Assembly (NCBI GenBank): GCA_029339505.1
Contig: JAQISU010000155.1
Coordinates: 21,308,501 to 21,372,500 of the forward strand
Reading direction: 5' to 3'
DNA from: Unio delphinus
Taxonomy: Eukaryota > Mollusca > Bivalvia > Unionida > Unionidae
DNA length: 64,000 nucleotides
The notes beneath the pieces are model-generated. The model saw only the letters and a program-made list of their open reading frames with translations. It did not search any database and was not told the origin of the DNA. Each line of letters begins with the position of its first letter. Position 1 is the first letter of the stretch. A program made the translations under genes and the position numbers. This document shows positions 13,581-60,938 of this stretch, piece after piece.

Positions 13581-13965
13581 ATATTGGCCACGCAATATAT
13601 TACTGCCTTATAGTGGAATATATTATAATGAAGTACATGATACATGTACTTTGACTGCTACTTAATGAAATGCAATTCTTGACCATATTCACCTCACAAC
13701 ACTAAATGTTATAATGAATGGTCTTATAGTGAGGTACTGCTGCATACAGTATTTACTGAACTATAATATACAACAACATGCAAAGAATAAATTGATTAAT
13801 CTACAGACAGTAACAGTGCCTTATAGGAGTCATTATTCATCACAGTTGAGTTGTTTTTATATACGCGTGTAAATACAATATTGTTACCTTGCATATCGAC
13901 ATAAACAAAAAGTATATAACTATATTTTGTTCTGCAATCTAAACACATCTACTGTTTGTTTCTAG

Positions 13966-48069
<34,104 letters not shown>

Positions 48070-48528
48070 GACTTCTGAGAATGTTTTTGTTGTGTTGAAA
48101 ATTGTATGATTATATTCGAAAGGTCCTGGAGCATATTTGCGTGCAGAAGTAGGCTTGTTTCAGAAGTAGACTTGTTTCAGCTATATTTTCAAGTACTTTT
48201 GTTATGTGTTCATATGAGGTGACCTTTAATTAACAAAAATTGTTGCTACATTAACCTCCAATTAATATTGTAGTACTTTTGTTGATGAAAAATTAAGTTG
48301 TGTAAATGTTCAAATCTTATTCTGACATTTACCATAATGTGAAAAAACAAGTGACAATAACAGTTATTTTAGTACATATATTAACATTGTGAATACTTGA
48401 CATTTTAATAACATTTCCTCATGAAGAGGGCAATTTTACTGACATGTCACTGTAGACAGACTTGTATTGACATGCAAAGACTCAACATTTGTCTACACAT
48501 GTCAGAAGTGATTGAGAACTAACAATTC

Positions 48529-48569
48529 AATAAATAAATGGAAACTTTAACAAAAATATCCTTAATAAA
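48529..48569 (+). terminator. Candidate polyadenylation signals for afadin
   Basis: AATAAA hexamers occur at 48529-48534 and 48564-48569, about 460-500 bp after the stop codon. Another lies at 50848-50853 and could serve a longer 3' UTR. Which is used cannot be decided from the sequence. Confidence 0.4.
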
Positions 48570-48694
48570 TGTGCAAGTGACTTTCATCACATGCATATAA
48601 AATTGTACTCCAATCAAGATGTCATCTTGCTGGTCTGGAGTTAAAGTGTTGTATTAAAATTATTCCAAGTTCAGCAGCACTTAAAACTCTAAAT

Positions 48695-49040
48695 GTATCA
48701 CCATATAGTGATATTCTCTTGCTACAATATCATGATCTGTCAACACCATGTACTCTAAATGTATCACCATATAGTGATATTCTCTTGCTACAATATCATG
48801 ATCTGTCAACACCATGTACTGATATTCTCTTGCTACAATATCATGATTTGTCAAAATGACATAGTGATATTCTCTTGCTACAATATCATGATCTCTCTGT
48901 CAACACCATGTAGTGATATTCTCTTGCTACAATATCATGATTTGTCAAAATGACAGTGATATTCTCTTGCTACAATATCATGATCTGTCAACACCATGTA
49001 GTGATATTCTCTTGCTACAATATCATAATCTGTCAAGCTA
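48695..49040. repeat. About 45-bp tandem repeat, about 8 copies
   Basis: Copies of GTGATATTCTCTTGCTACAA followed by TATCATGATCTGTCAACACC, with deletions in some copies. It probably lies in or just after the afadin 3' UTR. Confidence 0.9.
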
Positions 49041-51644
49041 AGAAAAATTACTAAAGGTAAAGTTACCTTTATTCGAGTTGGTCCAGCTTGGTCATTAAGA
49101 CTGAATGGAAAACAGGATGAAGGTAGATTCATAACTGAGGAAGAGTGTCAAGTAATATACTTTAATAAATATCCAGAGTTTACAGGTGCAAGCTGAAATT
49201 ATTTAAGCTGTAATCACATTAATGGGAGTAAGTTATTAAAGCCCTAAAGTTAAAAGCGACTGCAATCATTATGAAAACCAGGCTGGGCATTTACTTGCAA
49301 GGTAATAGAACCATGCAAAGCTTTTGTACTGTAGATGAATTGCTGTTGGTTGTTGATATTTGAAAGGTTGTGATCAATATTCAATTTCCATTGTTTTCCT
49401 TTGCAAACTGTTACTTGTTGATTGTAGCTACTAGATACATATCTTCGTAATGTTGATTTTGTTTTGTATAATGTGTTTCTAAAATTTCCAGAGGTTGTAG
49501 ATAGAAACAAGATAGTATTGTATACGTCCTTTACAGGGTCAATAATTAAAGCTCTTCTTGCTAATGTACAGTGAGGCTTTAGCAGGACCTCTTGTTGTAC
49601 ATGAGAAAAGTTTCATGCAGTGAACAATTTTCAATTTTTCAATTTTCACAATTTTCGATCTTCTAAAAGTTGAATTCCATTTTCGTTATTAATTTTGATT
49701 TGTTACCAGATAGCAAAACTCTTAAAATTTCCCAGTATAAGTTATATAGTCTTACTGTTATTGTTGTAAAGTTTGAAACTGAATGACAAAAGAACATTTT
49801 TTTTAATGCTTGTCTTACTTGGTGAGATGATAACATGTATTTCAAAAAAGGGAGTGCAAGTTTAAAAAATGGCTGTCGCCTATTCCAGTTTTGGCTATAT
49901 TCTTGGATACATGTTCAGAGCATCATTTGGAAGGGTGAGGGCACAGAGTTGATGGCAATCTCAGTTAATTAATAATCCTTTGTATTCAGAAAAGAAGAAA
50001 AAAAATTTAACAAATTGGACTTGCATTGAAACTTGCTTTTTTAGAGTACCAACTAATATTGGACACATGTTTATCGAGGACATTTAGTGATTTATTCTGT
50101 TATATTTGTGATTATTTTAAACCTCAGTATCCTGGACAAATGTATACTTCTTGGAGTGTCCTCAGTGGATAGGTTTTACTGGTTTGTTTTTCATATAATA
50201 ATTTATTAATGAACAGTAAAATCTTAAGTAGATAAGGTGTCACATTTGACCTGTTGAACTATTGCTCTATGTCAGCTAATTGAATGAGTTAACAGTTTAT
50301 CAAGAGGCATATATTTAACCCTGGAAAGGTCTTTCAATTTTCAGAATATTGTCAGACAGATTGAATACATATACTTTTGCCATGTAATTTTTCTTTAGTA
50401 TTTGTGTATGCTAGGTTATCTGTTTCGTTGCAAGTTTTCGCTTGATATACCTATGCTTACATTATGCTAAAAGTTGAAAAGTGACAACGTTGCAGCTTAT
50501 TGGGGGCCACGTGTTGCTTTTTTATGCTTTCTGTCCAAAGCTGATATAAACTAGCATAAGTGGATGTTTAATAGGAACAAAACATCTGACTCTGCAATTG
50601 TGAGATATCAGAGAGGTTTGAGAAAACAGCTGATAGTGCAACTTTTATGCGTAATAGAGGCTGACATCTTCGATGCATCATTGAAATTGGTCCATAATAT
50701 TTTGTAAATAACAGAATCCAACATAGAAATCATGAATTGTACATATATATTTTTCATTAACTCAGATTTTTATACACTTGTATGTATATCATTATTTCTC
50801 ATCTGATATATTTCTGGCACAGTTACAGAGGAATTTTCTAATTTTAAAATAAAGATTATTGTCCAATTTGTTTTGTCAGACGAGTTTAGTATGTTTTGAT
50901 TCATGTGTAGACTCTTCTAGAGGAAGAGATTAAATGTTGCTCTTGATCTCTTTCACTGCAAAAATCTACAAATTTATTGACCTAAAAGTGGAATATATAA
51001 TGTATCACCATATCTACTATATTTATATGCGGATGAAGTTAAAGTATTAATAGGTCACAACGATTCAGATATTGTTGCTTTGAATCTAGGAGGTAATCCA
51101 TGGCCAACAAATTAGAATTGCACTTGCAAAGGCTTTCCATTGTCTTTAGGTCTAGATTTTAATTTGAATTATCAGTCCATAACTTCTGTTAATTAATAGG
51201 GAGCAACAGACAATAAATAATCTATATTGAGTTTTAGAAATGATTTTAAAGTTTTCAAACTCTGAGTAAATAAAATCCAATGAAGTCTTTTAAGTCTTGT
51301 GAATTGATTTTTGTTGCATTTATTTAACATCCAGATTATGTTTGCTGGGGCTGTTCTTCAGGCTAGGATATTATCAAGTCGATGGGTTTAATCGGGAAGG
51401 GGTTCAGGCCTGTATTTTATCAACCTAGTTTGGTATTTTTCCTTTACATTTCATTTTTCAAAACATTTACTGCCGTCCATTGAAGCAGTCTAAAATCAAA
51501 CATGTTTTTATTGTTGCTCTAGTGTTTGAAAATGAGCCATGGAAAGCTATGGTTTCACTCGACTGGTTTTGAACACTGAGCGGGTTGATAATTAAAAAGG
51601 TATATTTCTTCCACGTGTCACTAATGAGAATATGGGTGTAAGAA

Positions 51645-52090
51645 TTTATAATAATAATGATAATGAGGTAATGAGGATTTTGTATAGCACCTAATCTTTG
51701 GAAACTCTAAGCACTTTACAACATAGATAATGATATGACTACAAAAAACAAAACACCATGGAAATACAAAACATTAAAAATATAAAAAGACAAACAATGC
51801 TGAAAATATTTAAGGTAGGAAACATTATTAGGTCTTTAAGTTTGTTCTTGCAGTCGAAATAGATGAGTTTAAGAGCACTTTTGAAAGGGATCACTGTGTC
51901 TTTTTGTCTAATTTCAGTGGGCAATTTATTCGACATTGCTGGGCCCTGGTATACAAAAGAACATTGTCCATATGACTTAATTTTCAGTTTGATATTAATT
52001 TTTAAGCTTCTCAGTCTTGTGTTTATCTATTGTGTATCTTCTTGTTTTGGCTGACCAGGGTACTAAGTCATAAAACAACATTAAGCAATA
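51645..52090. repeat. Probable interspersed repeat
   Basis: The stretch starts with an ATAATAATGATAATGAG-like run and TTTTGTATAGCACCTAATCT...AAGCACTTTAC, a pattern I associate with dispersed repeats in marine invertebrates. It continues with GTGGGCAATTTATTCGACAT. The boundaries and family are not certain. Confidence 0.45.
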
Positions 52091-53428
52091 AAACAAAAAG
52101 CCAGTAAAGCAGTCTCTGTACTGTTAATATCTGATCAGATTTATTATTAATGAAATTCTTGATGGGTACTGAGAATTATGAGGACAACATCCTTTTGCAG
52201 TATTAATTAAACTGGATACTTCCTTTACGTTTACAGTCTTAATTTGACCCCAATAATTGATAATAACATTTGAAGGCATATGCATCGTTCATTGCAGCAC
52301 ATTTCTGATTAGCGGTTCCATTGTCCATCATGGGTAAGGGGAAAAAGGCTGTTGGTTTTATCCAAGAATTTTTATAATCAGTACATTGTATTGTTGTAGT
52401 GCAAGTCCACTGTTTTTTAAATTAAAATTTAAAAATTGTTTAAATTCATTATTTGACATTGACAGAATTGTTTCACTGATAATTTACAAAAGTTTTGTTT
52501 TTTAAACCAACACACTTAATGAAGTCTATGAAAAGAACATGTCTAAAGGAAAGCTTGTGTCGACTCATTACTTGTTAATATTCTTCAACTAGCATATGAT
52601 GTAAATATGTTATTTCCTCCATGGGATGACCTCAGATTTATATTTCTTGTTCATGTTTATGATCAAGAGGATGCAACTTTGTAGGCCAGTACAATTTCTT
52701 ATGGTTTGGGACTTGGTACTTGCATCAAATAAATATTCTTTTCTCCTGGTTCAGCATTTTTGTAAGCTAAATAACTAATGGGGGATTAAACAAAAGAACA
52801 ATAAATAGAATAAAGGTTGTAAACCTCAGCTTTTATATTTTATTATAGTTGGCAATATATTATATTATATTATATTGGAACAAGGATGTTAGTAATAGGT
52901 CATCCAGTCTTCTAGTAATTGTAGGTCATAGAAACTGAGAAGTACTTTGTGATAATGTGTAAATAGACTTAACTAAATTTCACAGTTATTTGTCAGTACA
53001 CTATATGCTTGAAATGGGCAGATTGTTCCTAGAATTTTCAGATTTAGAAAATCAGAAATTTTAATCTATACAAATTTCTAAGATATTTTTAAGGTTCAAA
53101 TACCCTGTATAGTTGTGTTGTTCTTATATTATTGTTCATTTCTATGAACCTACAAATTGTAGCAAATTCAATTAGATCAACAAACAAGATTGTAGCATGG
53201 TGATTTGCTATGTTAAGAATAGAAAAGACTAAATTAGTTATTTTCAATGTATGTGTTTCTCTTAGTTAGTGTTTGTTGATTGATAGATTCTTTTTCTCCA
53301 AGAAAAATTAAATGAATACCATTGTCAAGGGACATAACTCATCTTCGACCATCAGCCCAGCATGTCAAACATGTCATGTTATCCTTTCTGTAAGGGAGGT
53401 GGGTTCTTAATTGTTTTTTTAAAAAAAT

Positions 53429-53531
53429 CTAATCTCTGCATAGATATTTCTTAGAAGTAAGCTATATGTTGCTGAACAAACTATCTCTGCATAGATATTT
53501 CTTAGAAGTAACCTATATGTTGCTGAACAAA
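53429..53531. repeat. 51-bp tandem duplication
   Basis: ATCTCTGCATAGATATTTCT and the following TATATGTTGCTGAACAAACT appear twice with one base change. Confidence 0.92.
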
Positions 53532-54086
53532 CTGAACTAATGCAGTTTACAATTTAAATGCTAATTTTTATTATTTCATGCATGTGCTTGTGGGTTAACT
53601 GGCAGTTTCGGTCATCTGTTTGAGAAATTAAACCTGCTTAATTTAGTTGCCAATACATTCGTTCATAATTTGCAAATGATGCTATCAGAACAGTGAAGAT
53701 TTGTCACTCAAACCTTAGAGTTTGTATAGAGTCTGATGACTGATAACATGTTGACCCATGTTGATACCAATACATTGATAAATTTGGTTGATTATTTAGG
53801 TAAGAGTTTAATAAATGGTGCAAATATATATAATTGGTCGGTTTGACCTTGGATGTAAATCCTTTACTAGATGGAGAGATGAATGTCATACTAGTTGATC
53901 ATCACATTGCCATGGTAAAAATATAAATAAATAAATCCTCACAGCACAAACTCTTTATTTTTATTAAATTCATTTCCTTACTGGGCAGTATATAAATCTC
54001 ATTTTAGCTCATCTCTCCAAAGTAGAAGATATATTGTTATAACCTTGTTAACGACATCATAACATATTAAAGCTTATACAGGCATT

Positions 54087-54296
54087 ATGTACTCGCTTAT
54101 ACGTCGAGTCAAACTGCAGAAACAACACAGACCACGATCTACCATAGCTTAATCCTTCTGCAGATCTGATCTGTGTTGTTTGTTCACTCTGATTATTCCA
54201 TTTAACTTCACAAACCAGGTCTACTGGCACATTATGCGATGGCAGACCTGGGTCTGTGCAGTTTGCAGTTGGACTTATAAGCGAGTCTATACATAT
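54087..54296. mobile_element. MITE-like inverted-repeat element (best copy)
   Basis: About 210 bp. The left end reads TATGTACTCGCTTATACGTC and the right end, reverse complemented, reads TATAGACTCGCTTATAAGTC. The arms continue through paired copies of an ACTGCAAACTGCACAGACCC-like segment for more than 60 bp each. There is no coding sequence. Related copies occur elsewhere in the window. Confidence 0.8.
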
Positions 54297-54477
54297 AGTC
54301 TCATTGCATTACATATACTCAGATCTTTGATCTAGATTAAAAGGTCTTAAGAAAAGCTTTATCATCTTTTCAAATTCTTTTTTTCACAGTTAAAACCTTA
54401 TAAAATCTAATATGGAAATGTTGTGTGCTGACCTAGTTGCATCACACTTTGTATCTAAATGCCATCAAACCGGCGGG

Positions 54478-54695
54478 TCAGGTGCCTGAGTGGTCTAAGG
54501 CACTGTGTCCGCATTGGTTCGAGTCTTTAGCTCGGCCAGTGTGGGAATGTGATAACATTTCCCAGTTTCTTCCCGTGGGTCAGTGGTTCTTTCCGCAGCT
54601 GTCCTGAGTCCATCCTCCGCTAAATTTACTGGCCGCCATGTATAGCTTATCTGCTGAGAAAAAAAAAATTGTTAAACCCATAACAGCAACAACAA
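54478..54695 (+). mobile_element. SINE family B copy
   Basis: The head GGTGCCTGAGTGGTCTAAGG and B box GGTTCGAGTCT are followed by GTGGGTCAGTGGTTCTTTCC, TACTGGCCGCCATGTATAGC and a tail ending in CAACAACAACC. The target-site duplication is not clear. Confidence 0.85.
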
Positions 54696-55536
54696 CCATC
54701 ATCGGAAAACGGCATTCCGTATGTAGCATAAATCATAGATATGTGATATTTTGTAAATCGCGTATAGGATATGCATGCCTCATTACGGTTAAACCTTGGC
54801 TACTGTGCATACCTATGTAGTTTCCACAGACAGTGAAACACATTCATATTAAATGTATTGGTTTCCAATCTACGAAAAACGTTTTGTTTTTTTTAAATAT
54901 TTTTACATTCATGTATATTTTAGTACTGTATGATTAAATTTATTTAGAAGGGATTTTTCCATATTTTTTCTTTGCTGCAATTCTTGATTGTTATATAGAA
55001 GTAGGTTTTATTTGGCACCGTACAGCAATTAATTGTTAATACCTAATGGATCTTATCCTAATGTAAGAAAGCTTGCTGGTACATTACAATACAGGCATCG
55101 TTTTTTTTTTTATCGACTGTCCACTAAATCCGGTGCAGGTGGACAGAGAGACAAAGGTTTAAGTGAGCACTTTGAGTAGTGGAAGTCCAGGCAGCCTGGT
55201 AGATTCTCCTCCTCTCCCAACCATCCCGCCCCCAAGGCTTGTGAAAATCCACTCAATCTACTGAAAGTCCATAGCGGATCATATTGCAGCATACGTGGGT
55301 TTCCCGAATCTTTTGTATTCACTCCCAGAGTCGACACACAAAACAAACATGGGAGAAACGCATATACCGTATACCCGACCCTGGCAGGGGTAATTTTTTT
55401 ATACCTTCACCTGTACAAACGATACAGTGATATCATTTATTGTGGTATTTGTCATAGTTTCTGTTTTATTTCAAACACCCACTTTAAATAAACTATTGAA
55501 AGCATCATTTTGAAACTTGGAAAGAGATCACAAACG

Positions 55537-55712
55537 AAGGCGTGATGCCCCAGTGCTAGACATCACTTTAAACTGCCACACTGCAGCATCGTAGCGATAT
55601 GACTGAACTATTGTTAAAGCTACATTAAAATCCAAATCACACATACACATACACACACACACATATACATACATACATACATACATACATACATACATAC
55701 ATACATACATAC
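55537..55712 (+). mobile_element. SINE family A, 5'-truncated, tail grown into a microsatellite
   Basis: Only the 3' part of the body is present (GCGTGATGCCCCAGTGCTAG through GTAGCGATATGACTGAA to the end). It runs directly into (CA)n and then (CATA)n up to 55712. Confidence 0.85.
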
Positions 55713-57054
55713 ATGCCAACGAACGCCAGGCTATGTTGGACATGTTCAATCAAGAACACATTACTATTATGACATACGTCTCGTAATGTTTCCAACGTTT
55801 GTTCAAGAATAACGTGGCATCGTATATAAAGTGAAAACAGATACACGATCTATGCTACAGAAGCGTTTTTGGTATTTTTACTTTGAAAATAACATTGTTT
55901 ATGTACGACACTTTCTTTTAAATACACAGAATTGTGTACGTTGTATTGACTGTTACGCTCGATCAGTAATCATCAATCTCATGAACAAAGTGATTTAAAT
56001 TTTAAGAAACTTATTTCTTTCCTTACTTACTACCTCCTTAGCTTGAGGTTGGTATTTGCTACTGCAGCTTTCTGTCTCAAGTCAACACAATTCAGTGAGG
56101 AGAGTCCCTACATATACCAGCTATGTCGCGCTTTGAATGAAAATATCGCAACACTGCACACCTTAGAACCAAACTGATGTTTGTACAAAACGAGAAATGT
56201 ATTTGATGCTAAATTCTCGTTGTATCGTATACAACTGGTTTCTAGAGTTTAATCTGAATTTAGAAAACTGTAGCGGCCTTGATGCACGTCTAGACGTTCT
56301 ATCTTTTGTAAAAATCGCAAGTCTGTATGAAGCTATATCCCATCACCTTCGTCTTTTTTGTCTCCCGACATACAACCACCGTCCTTTCCACGCAGTGTAA
56401 TGTGAACAGAGTAAAATCTATAATAAATTATGGCAGTTCTACACGGAATTCGAGGCTACGCTTTCGGTACCTGTTCATGACGAAAAAAACTAATTGATGT
56501 ATATGAAAAATGTAACTTTAATTTTCGTGAATCTGTCTTCAAACACAAGTCAAGGAGTGAAATTTTTTATTTTGAAGTCGGCCAATATTAATAATGGCTA
56601 GTTGGGATGTTGTTGAGCTTTAGTGTTATATTTTTGCACCAATGTTTCAAAAGAAACAATAATTTATGAATGAAAATGATTTTTTGTTGTTTGTAGAAAA
56701 CAAGAGCATTTGACTTCTAATATAAACTGAGAAACAATGCAGTTCAATTGCGAAATTTCCGTAAACTTGGTTTCTAGCGCAATATAAAACAAACGATAAG
56801 TCGTAATCAAATTATAATATTTAAACATTGTATTTTTGCAAAACGCCTACATATTTTGTATGGTTCTTTACTCGAAATTGCTCCTCTCTCGCATCAAAAA
56901 CAAAACAAAACAACAAGTTATTTAATTGCCTTTTAGCGAGTGATTCTTTGAATATATTAAACGGCATTGTGTACAATTTGAAACAAAAGCATACTGCACT
57001 TGAGCCGACAGGTAAGTTCCACACGATGTAGTGGACGATAACGATTACATCATT

Positions 57055-58210
57055 ATATTGGTGTGACTTTGGGGAGTCTCGTGGTTCCATACATGTAACA
57101 GTGCATAGACTGGGGAGGCCATTCGTCCCATGCATATAACAGTGCCTAGGCTGTGGAGTCTCTTGGTCCCATGTATATAAAAGTATCTAGGCTGGAGAGT
57201 TTCATAGTCCCCTGCATATAACAGTGCCTAGGCTGGAGAGTCTCTTGGTCTCATGTATAAAACAATTCATAGGCTTGGGAGTGTCTTGGTTCCATGCATA
57301 TAACAGTACCTAAACTGGAGAGTCTCTTGATCCCTTACATCTAACAGTGCATAGACTGGGGAGTCTCGTGGTCCCATACATGTAACAGTGCATATAAACT
57401 GGGGAGACTATTTGTCCCATGCATATAACTGTCTAGGCTGGAGAGTCTCTTGGTCCCCTGCATATAACAGTGTCTAAGCTGTGGAGTCTCTTATTCCCAT
57501 GCATATAACAGTGTCTAGGCTGGAGAGTCTCTTGGTCCCCTGCATATAACAGTGCCTAGGCTGGCGAGTCACTTGGTCCCATGCATATAACAGTGTCTAA
57601 GCTGTGGAGTATCTTATTCCCATGCATATAACAGTGTCTAGGCTGGAGAGTCTCTTGGTCCCCTGCATATAACAGTGCCTAGGCTGGAGAGTGTCTTGGT
57701 TCCCTGCATATAACACTGCCTATGCTGCATAATCTCTTGGTCTCATGCATATAACAGTGTCTAGGTAGACTAGGCTTGGGAGTGTCTTAGTCTCCTGCAT
57801 CTAACAGTGCCTAGTCTGCAGTCTCTTGGTCTCATGCATATAACAGTATCTAGGTTTGGGAGTCACTTGGTCCCATGCATATAACACTGTCTAGGCTGGA
57901 GAGTCTCTTGGTCTCCTGTAGAGAACAATGCCTAGGCTGAGGGGTCTCTTGGTCCCATGCATATAACAGTTTCTAGGCTGGGGAGTCTCTTGGTCTCCGG
58001 CAGATAACAGTGCCTAGGCTGGGTAGTCTCTTAGTTCCATGCATAAAACTGTGCCTAGGCTGGGTCTGCACAGTGTCTAGCCTGGAGCGTTTCTTGGTCC
58101 CATGCATATAACAGTGCCAAGGTTGGGGAGTTTCTTAGTCTCCTGCATATAACAGTGTCTAGGCTGGGGATTGTCTTGGTTCCATGCATATAACAGTGCC
58201 AAGGCTATGA
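57055..58210. repeat. About 41-bp minisatellite, about 28 copies
   Basis: The unit is GGCTGGAGAGTCTCTTGGTC followed by CCATGCATATAACAGTGTCTA. Copies vary in sequence and length, so the array is older than the 31-bp array at 10726. Confidence 0.92.
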
Positions 58211-58384
58211 TGTTTTGGTTTAACCGATTACAATACATATTGAGCACTGCCTCTACACTGGATCGAAAAAATGTAAACACTTTATCACATATATTGCTCT
58301 AATATTATTTTAGATTTCTAGAAAACAAAAGAAAGAAAAAGGCAAAAGGTGGCGTTAAATTATTATTAAAACTACTCTAAAAAG

Positions 58385-58704
58385 CAAAAAATGTGAATGC
58401 ATATTCAGTACATAACTTAAAAAATGTAATTGCATATTCAGTACATAACTTAAAAAATGGGATTGCATATTCAGTACATAACTTTAAAAAAATGTCATTG
58501 CATATTAAGTACATAACTTAAAAAAATGTCATTGCATATTAAGTACATAACTTAAAAAATGGGATTGCATATTCAGTACATAACTTAAAAAATGTGATTG
58601 CATATTCAGTACATAACTTAAAAAATGGGATTGCATATTCAGTACATAACTTAAAAAATGTGATTACATATTCAGTACATAACTTAAAAAAAGTGATTGC
58701 ATAT
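58385..58704. repeat. 35-bp tandem repeat cut by the LTR element
   Basis: About nine copies of ACTTAAAAAATGTGATTGCA followed by TATTCAGTACATAAC. The last copy is interrupted after GATTGCATAT by the start of the LTR at 58705. Confidence 0.93.
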
Positions 58705-59548
58705 TGTTACGTGCTTAGGCTCGAATAAGCAGCAACACAGAAAGAGTGAAAACTAACAAGCTTGTATAACTTTAACAATGATTTTATTAAGTACAATTAT
58801 TTTCATAAAATAAATAAACTTACAGTTTTAGAGAATCAAATCCAACATTAATCCTATATAGAATTCACAAAAATAATCCACTAATGGAATTGTAAGAGTC
58901 CTGATAAATAAATGTTCTAATAGTTCCAGGTTCGAATCTTGACGATGTAATCCAAAATGGCTGACAATGTCACGTGACGCAGTTCTTGTTTTTAAATCAT
59001 CCAGATGAAATTATGAAACATTATGTCCTTTTTCCAAATAAACAGAATAATTCTTCTTTCTTCTATGAATTGACACAAAGTCCATAACACTCAAACATGG
59101 AAATACACCTTAATAATAATAATAAAGCCCAAACATCTACTGAATCTCTCTTCCAAAACACAGCTATATATATATATGTAATTCCCTCGTAAACAAGAGG
59201 AATCATGTGATTCTGGAAGGTCACAGAAAGAAGCTACCTTCTCCAAGTCACGTAATAATGGAATATTCTAGAAGGAAATCATTCACTTCCCACCCTCAAT
59301 AAAAGTGTTGTCCTTGAAATTGACCAATAGTTTTAGAGGCTTGTTGACAATGTCTAAAGCAGGGTCGGGATTTAGGTCAAACAAGCCAAGGTCAAAACTT
59401 GTTTACAATCTAAGTCAGCCTATTTACAGTTAAAGTGGTTAAGCTGAACTTTCTAGAACAATTTCCCAATTAATGGATATTAAACCCTAAATGATAAATT
59501 TGGATTTAACAATTAAAAATAAATAAATTAAATCAAATAGCCGTAACA
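58705..59548 (-). repeat. 3' LTR (844 bp)
   Basis: On the minus strand it begins TGTTACGG and ends CACGTAACA, with perfect 7-bp inverted ends TGTTACG/CGTAACA. A possible poly(A) signal (minus-strand AATAAA at 58783-58788) lies about 80 bp before the LTR end. Confidence 0.92.
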
Positions 59549-59560
59549 CCTTCCCCCATA
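59549..59560 (-). other. Polypurine tract
   Basis: On the minus strand ATGGGGGAAGG immediately precedes the 3' LTR, where plus-strand DNA synthesis would be primed. Confidence 0.85.
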
Positions 59561-59749
59561 AAATAAAAAGAAAGGTTTATATGATAAAACTTTCTTTTTA
59601 TCACAAACCAATTTACATCTGAGATTAAAAGAACTAGTACAAATTACACAATATAATAAATTATACACGGGAAAGAGTGTCTACAATTATATTATCAAGA
59701 AATAGCCTCAAATTTTTAACTTTGTCCATGTCCCACAAAATGTCCTAGG

Positions 59750-60290
59750 AAAGGCACACAATCACAACAGAACTCACTTTTAGACAAATTAATTGTCAAA
59801 CATACATTAGTGAGTCTGTTAAAGAATTATCGAATTGTTGCTAGATGTTCTTTCCAGGTGTAATTGTAGATAACGACATCACAAATCTCTAGACCAGTGA
59901 TGAACATTTTTATAAGACGTTGAAATGGACTTTCTTATTGGTCGAGTCCATTTGTAGTCGCAATGTTAAGTTTTCCTTTGCTCTCTCCGTAGTGGAATCT
60001 GTCAAAATCCTTTCAGAAGGTCAAAATGTGGTGACATACTTGGCATTCCCAATTTATCAATAGTCAATTTTTGGTAATGGGAATGAATCTGTTTTTGTCA
60101 CACTGTTCACCTTCCTATAATCAGTGCACATACGGAAAGTTTTATCTGGTTTTGGAACAAGTATGCATGGTGAACTCCAATCACTTTTACTGGGCTTGAT
60201 AAAATCATTTTCCAGCAAATATTGAAATTCCTTTTTCAAGTATTCCTGTTTGAGTGGACTCATTCAGCATAGATTCTGTTTGGAATTTTC
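59750..60290 (-). pseudogene. Reverse transcriptase fragment
   Basis: The 60057-60263 part encodes WSSPCILVPKPDKTFRMCTD and YRKVNSVTKTDSFPLPKID, a typical gypsy RT fingers region. Further RT-like pieces continue downstream in other frames with stops, including a SKSEFC...FLGHFVG segment near 59760. The region expected to hold the YxDD box (about 59855-59896) is degraded. No RNase H follows before the LTR. Confidence 0.8.
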
Positions 60291-60439
60291 AATTTTAACG
60301 TCATGAAAATTTTGTTTGTCCTTGTAAGAATATCTGGACATAAGCGCTCATATAATAATAACTTTCAGTTTATTTCTTTCTTGCACTTGCAACTGTGAAA
60401 GTTTCTGGTCTAGATTTGTTTATAATTTCTGAATTCCAT

Positions 60440-60660
60440 CAATTCGTCGCTCCAATGTCAGTAGAATCCGATGACATTTCTTCACCGAGTGGGACAGGCA
60501 CAACTAAATTAAATACATATTTAACATGGCTATCTCTTTCAATATACTGGTACTCCTATAATTAATTTAGATCCCAGGAGCACTAATACTATAATTTAAC
60601 TAATTCATTTTCTTCTTAACTTTGTACGGGCCATAATATCTAATTTGAAGAAAAGTAAGA
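60440..60660 (-). pseudogene. Integrase C-terminal remnant
   Basis: On the minus strand LQIRYYGPYKVKKKMN matches the conserved FxxRYxGPYxVxxK C-terminal segment of gypsy integrases. Stops follow. The core between this and the piece at 60711 is absent, so a deletion of several hundred bases is inferred. Confidence 0.65.
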
Positions 60661-60710
60661 AGAATGAACAAGAGTAACACAACTCCATTATCAGACTCAA
60701 AAGTTCTCTC

Positions 60711-60938
60711 TCATTTAGTTCTTTCAAACCATAGTTTCATTTTTAACTTTAATTGATTACTTGACTTGGTCTTAGGTAAGGGATCTACACAATCTGCCAT
60801 AATTCTACCAAATGATTCGTGAAAGGCAGGAATAGGTTGCAGATGAGCCTTAGGTATCTTCTGATTGGTTTTTCCTACCATTTGACAAGTATGACAAGAT
60901 CTACAGTATTTGGCAACATCACTTTTGATTTTTGCCAA
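60711..60938 (-). pseudogene. Integrase: CC part of zinc finger and start of core, shifted frame
   Basis: The segment contains KYCRSCHTCQMVGK (C-x2-C of the HHCC finger) and GRIMADCVDPLPKTKSSNQ, which corresponds to the start of the DDE core with its first Asp. The HH part of the same finger lies in the long frame next to it. After the first Asp the core is lost. Confidence 0.8.

Larger units (their letters stand above)
48070..51640 (+). other. 3' UTR and downstream flank of afadin
   Basis: Holds candidate poly(A) signals and the 45-bp array. Apart from these I see no gene; the ORFs are short and of low complexity. Confidence 0.6.
52100..57050 (+). other. Intergenic stretch with SINEs and a MITE-like copy
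   Basis: No gene is supported. The elements at 54087, 54478 and 55537 are listed separately. A less AT-rich patch at 55115-55400 stands out but has no recognised content. Confidence 0.55.

Noticed and set aside
56197..56400. 67-codon + strand ORF in the 3' flank
   Set aside because: There is no recognisable domain, no splice context and no codon bias; the length is within chance expectation.
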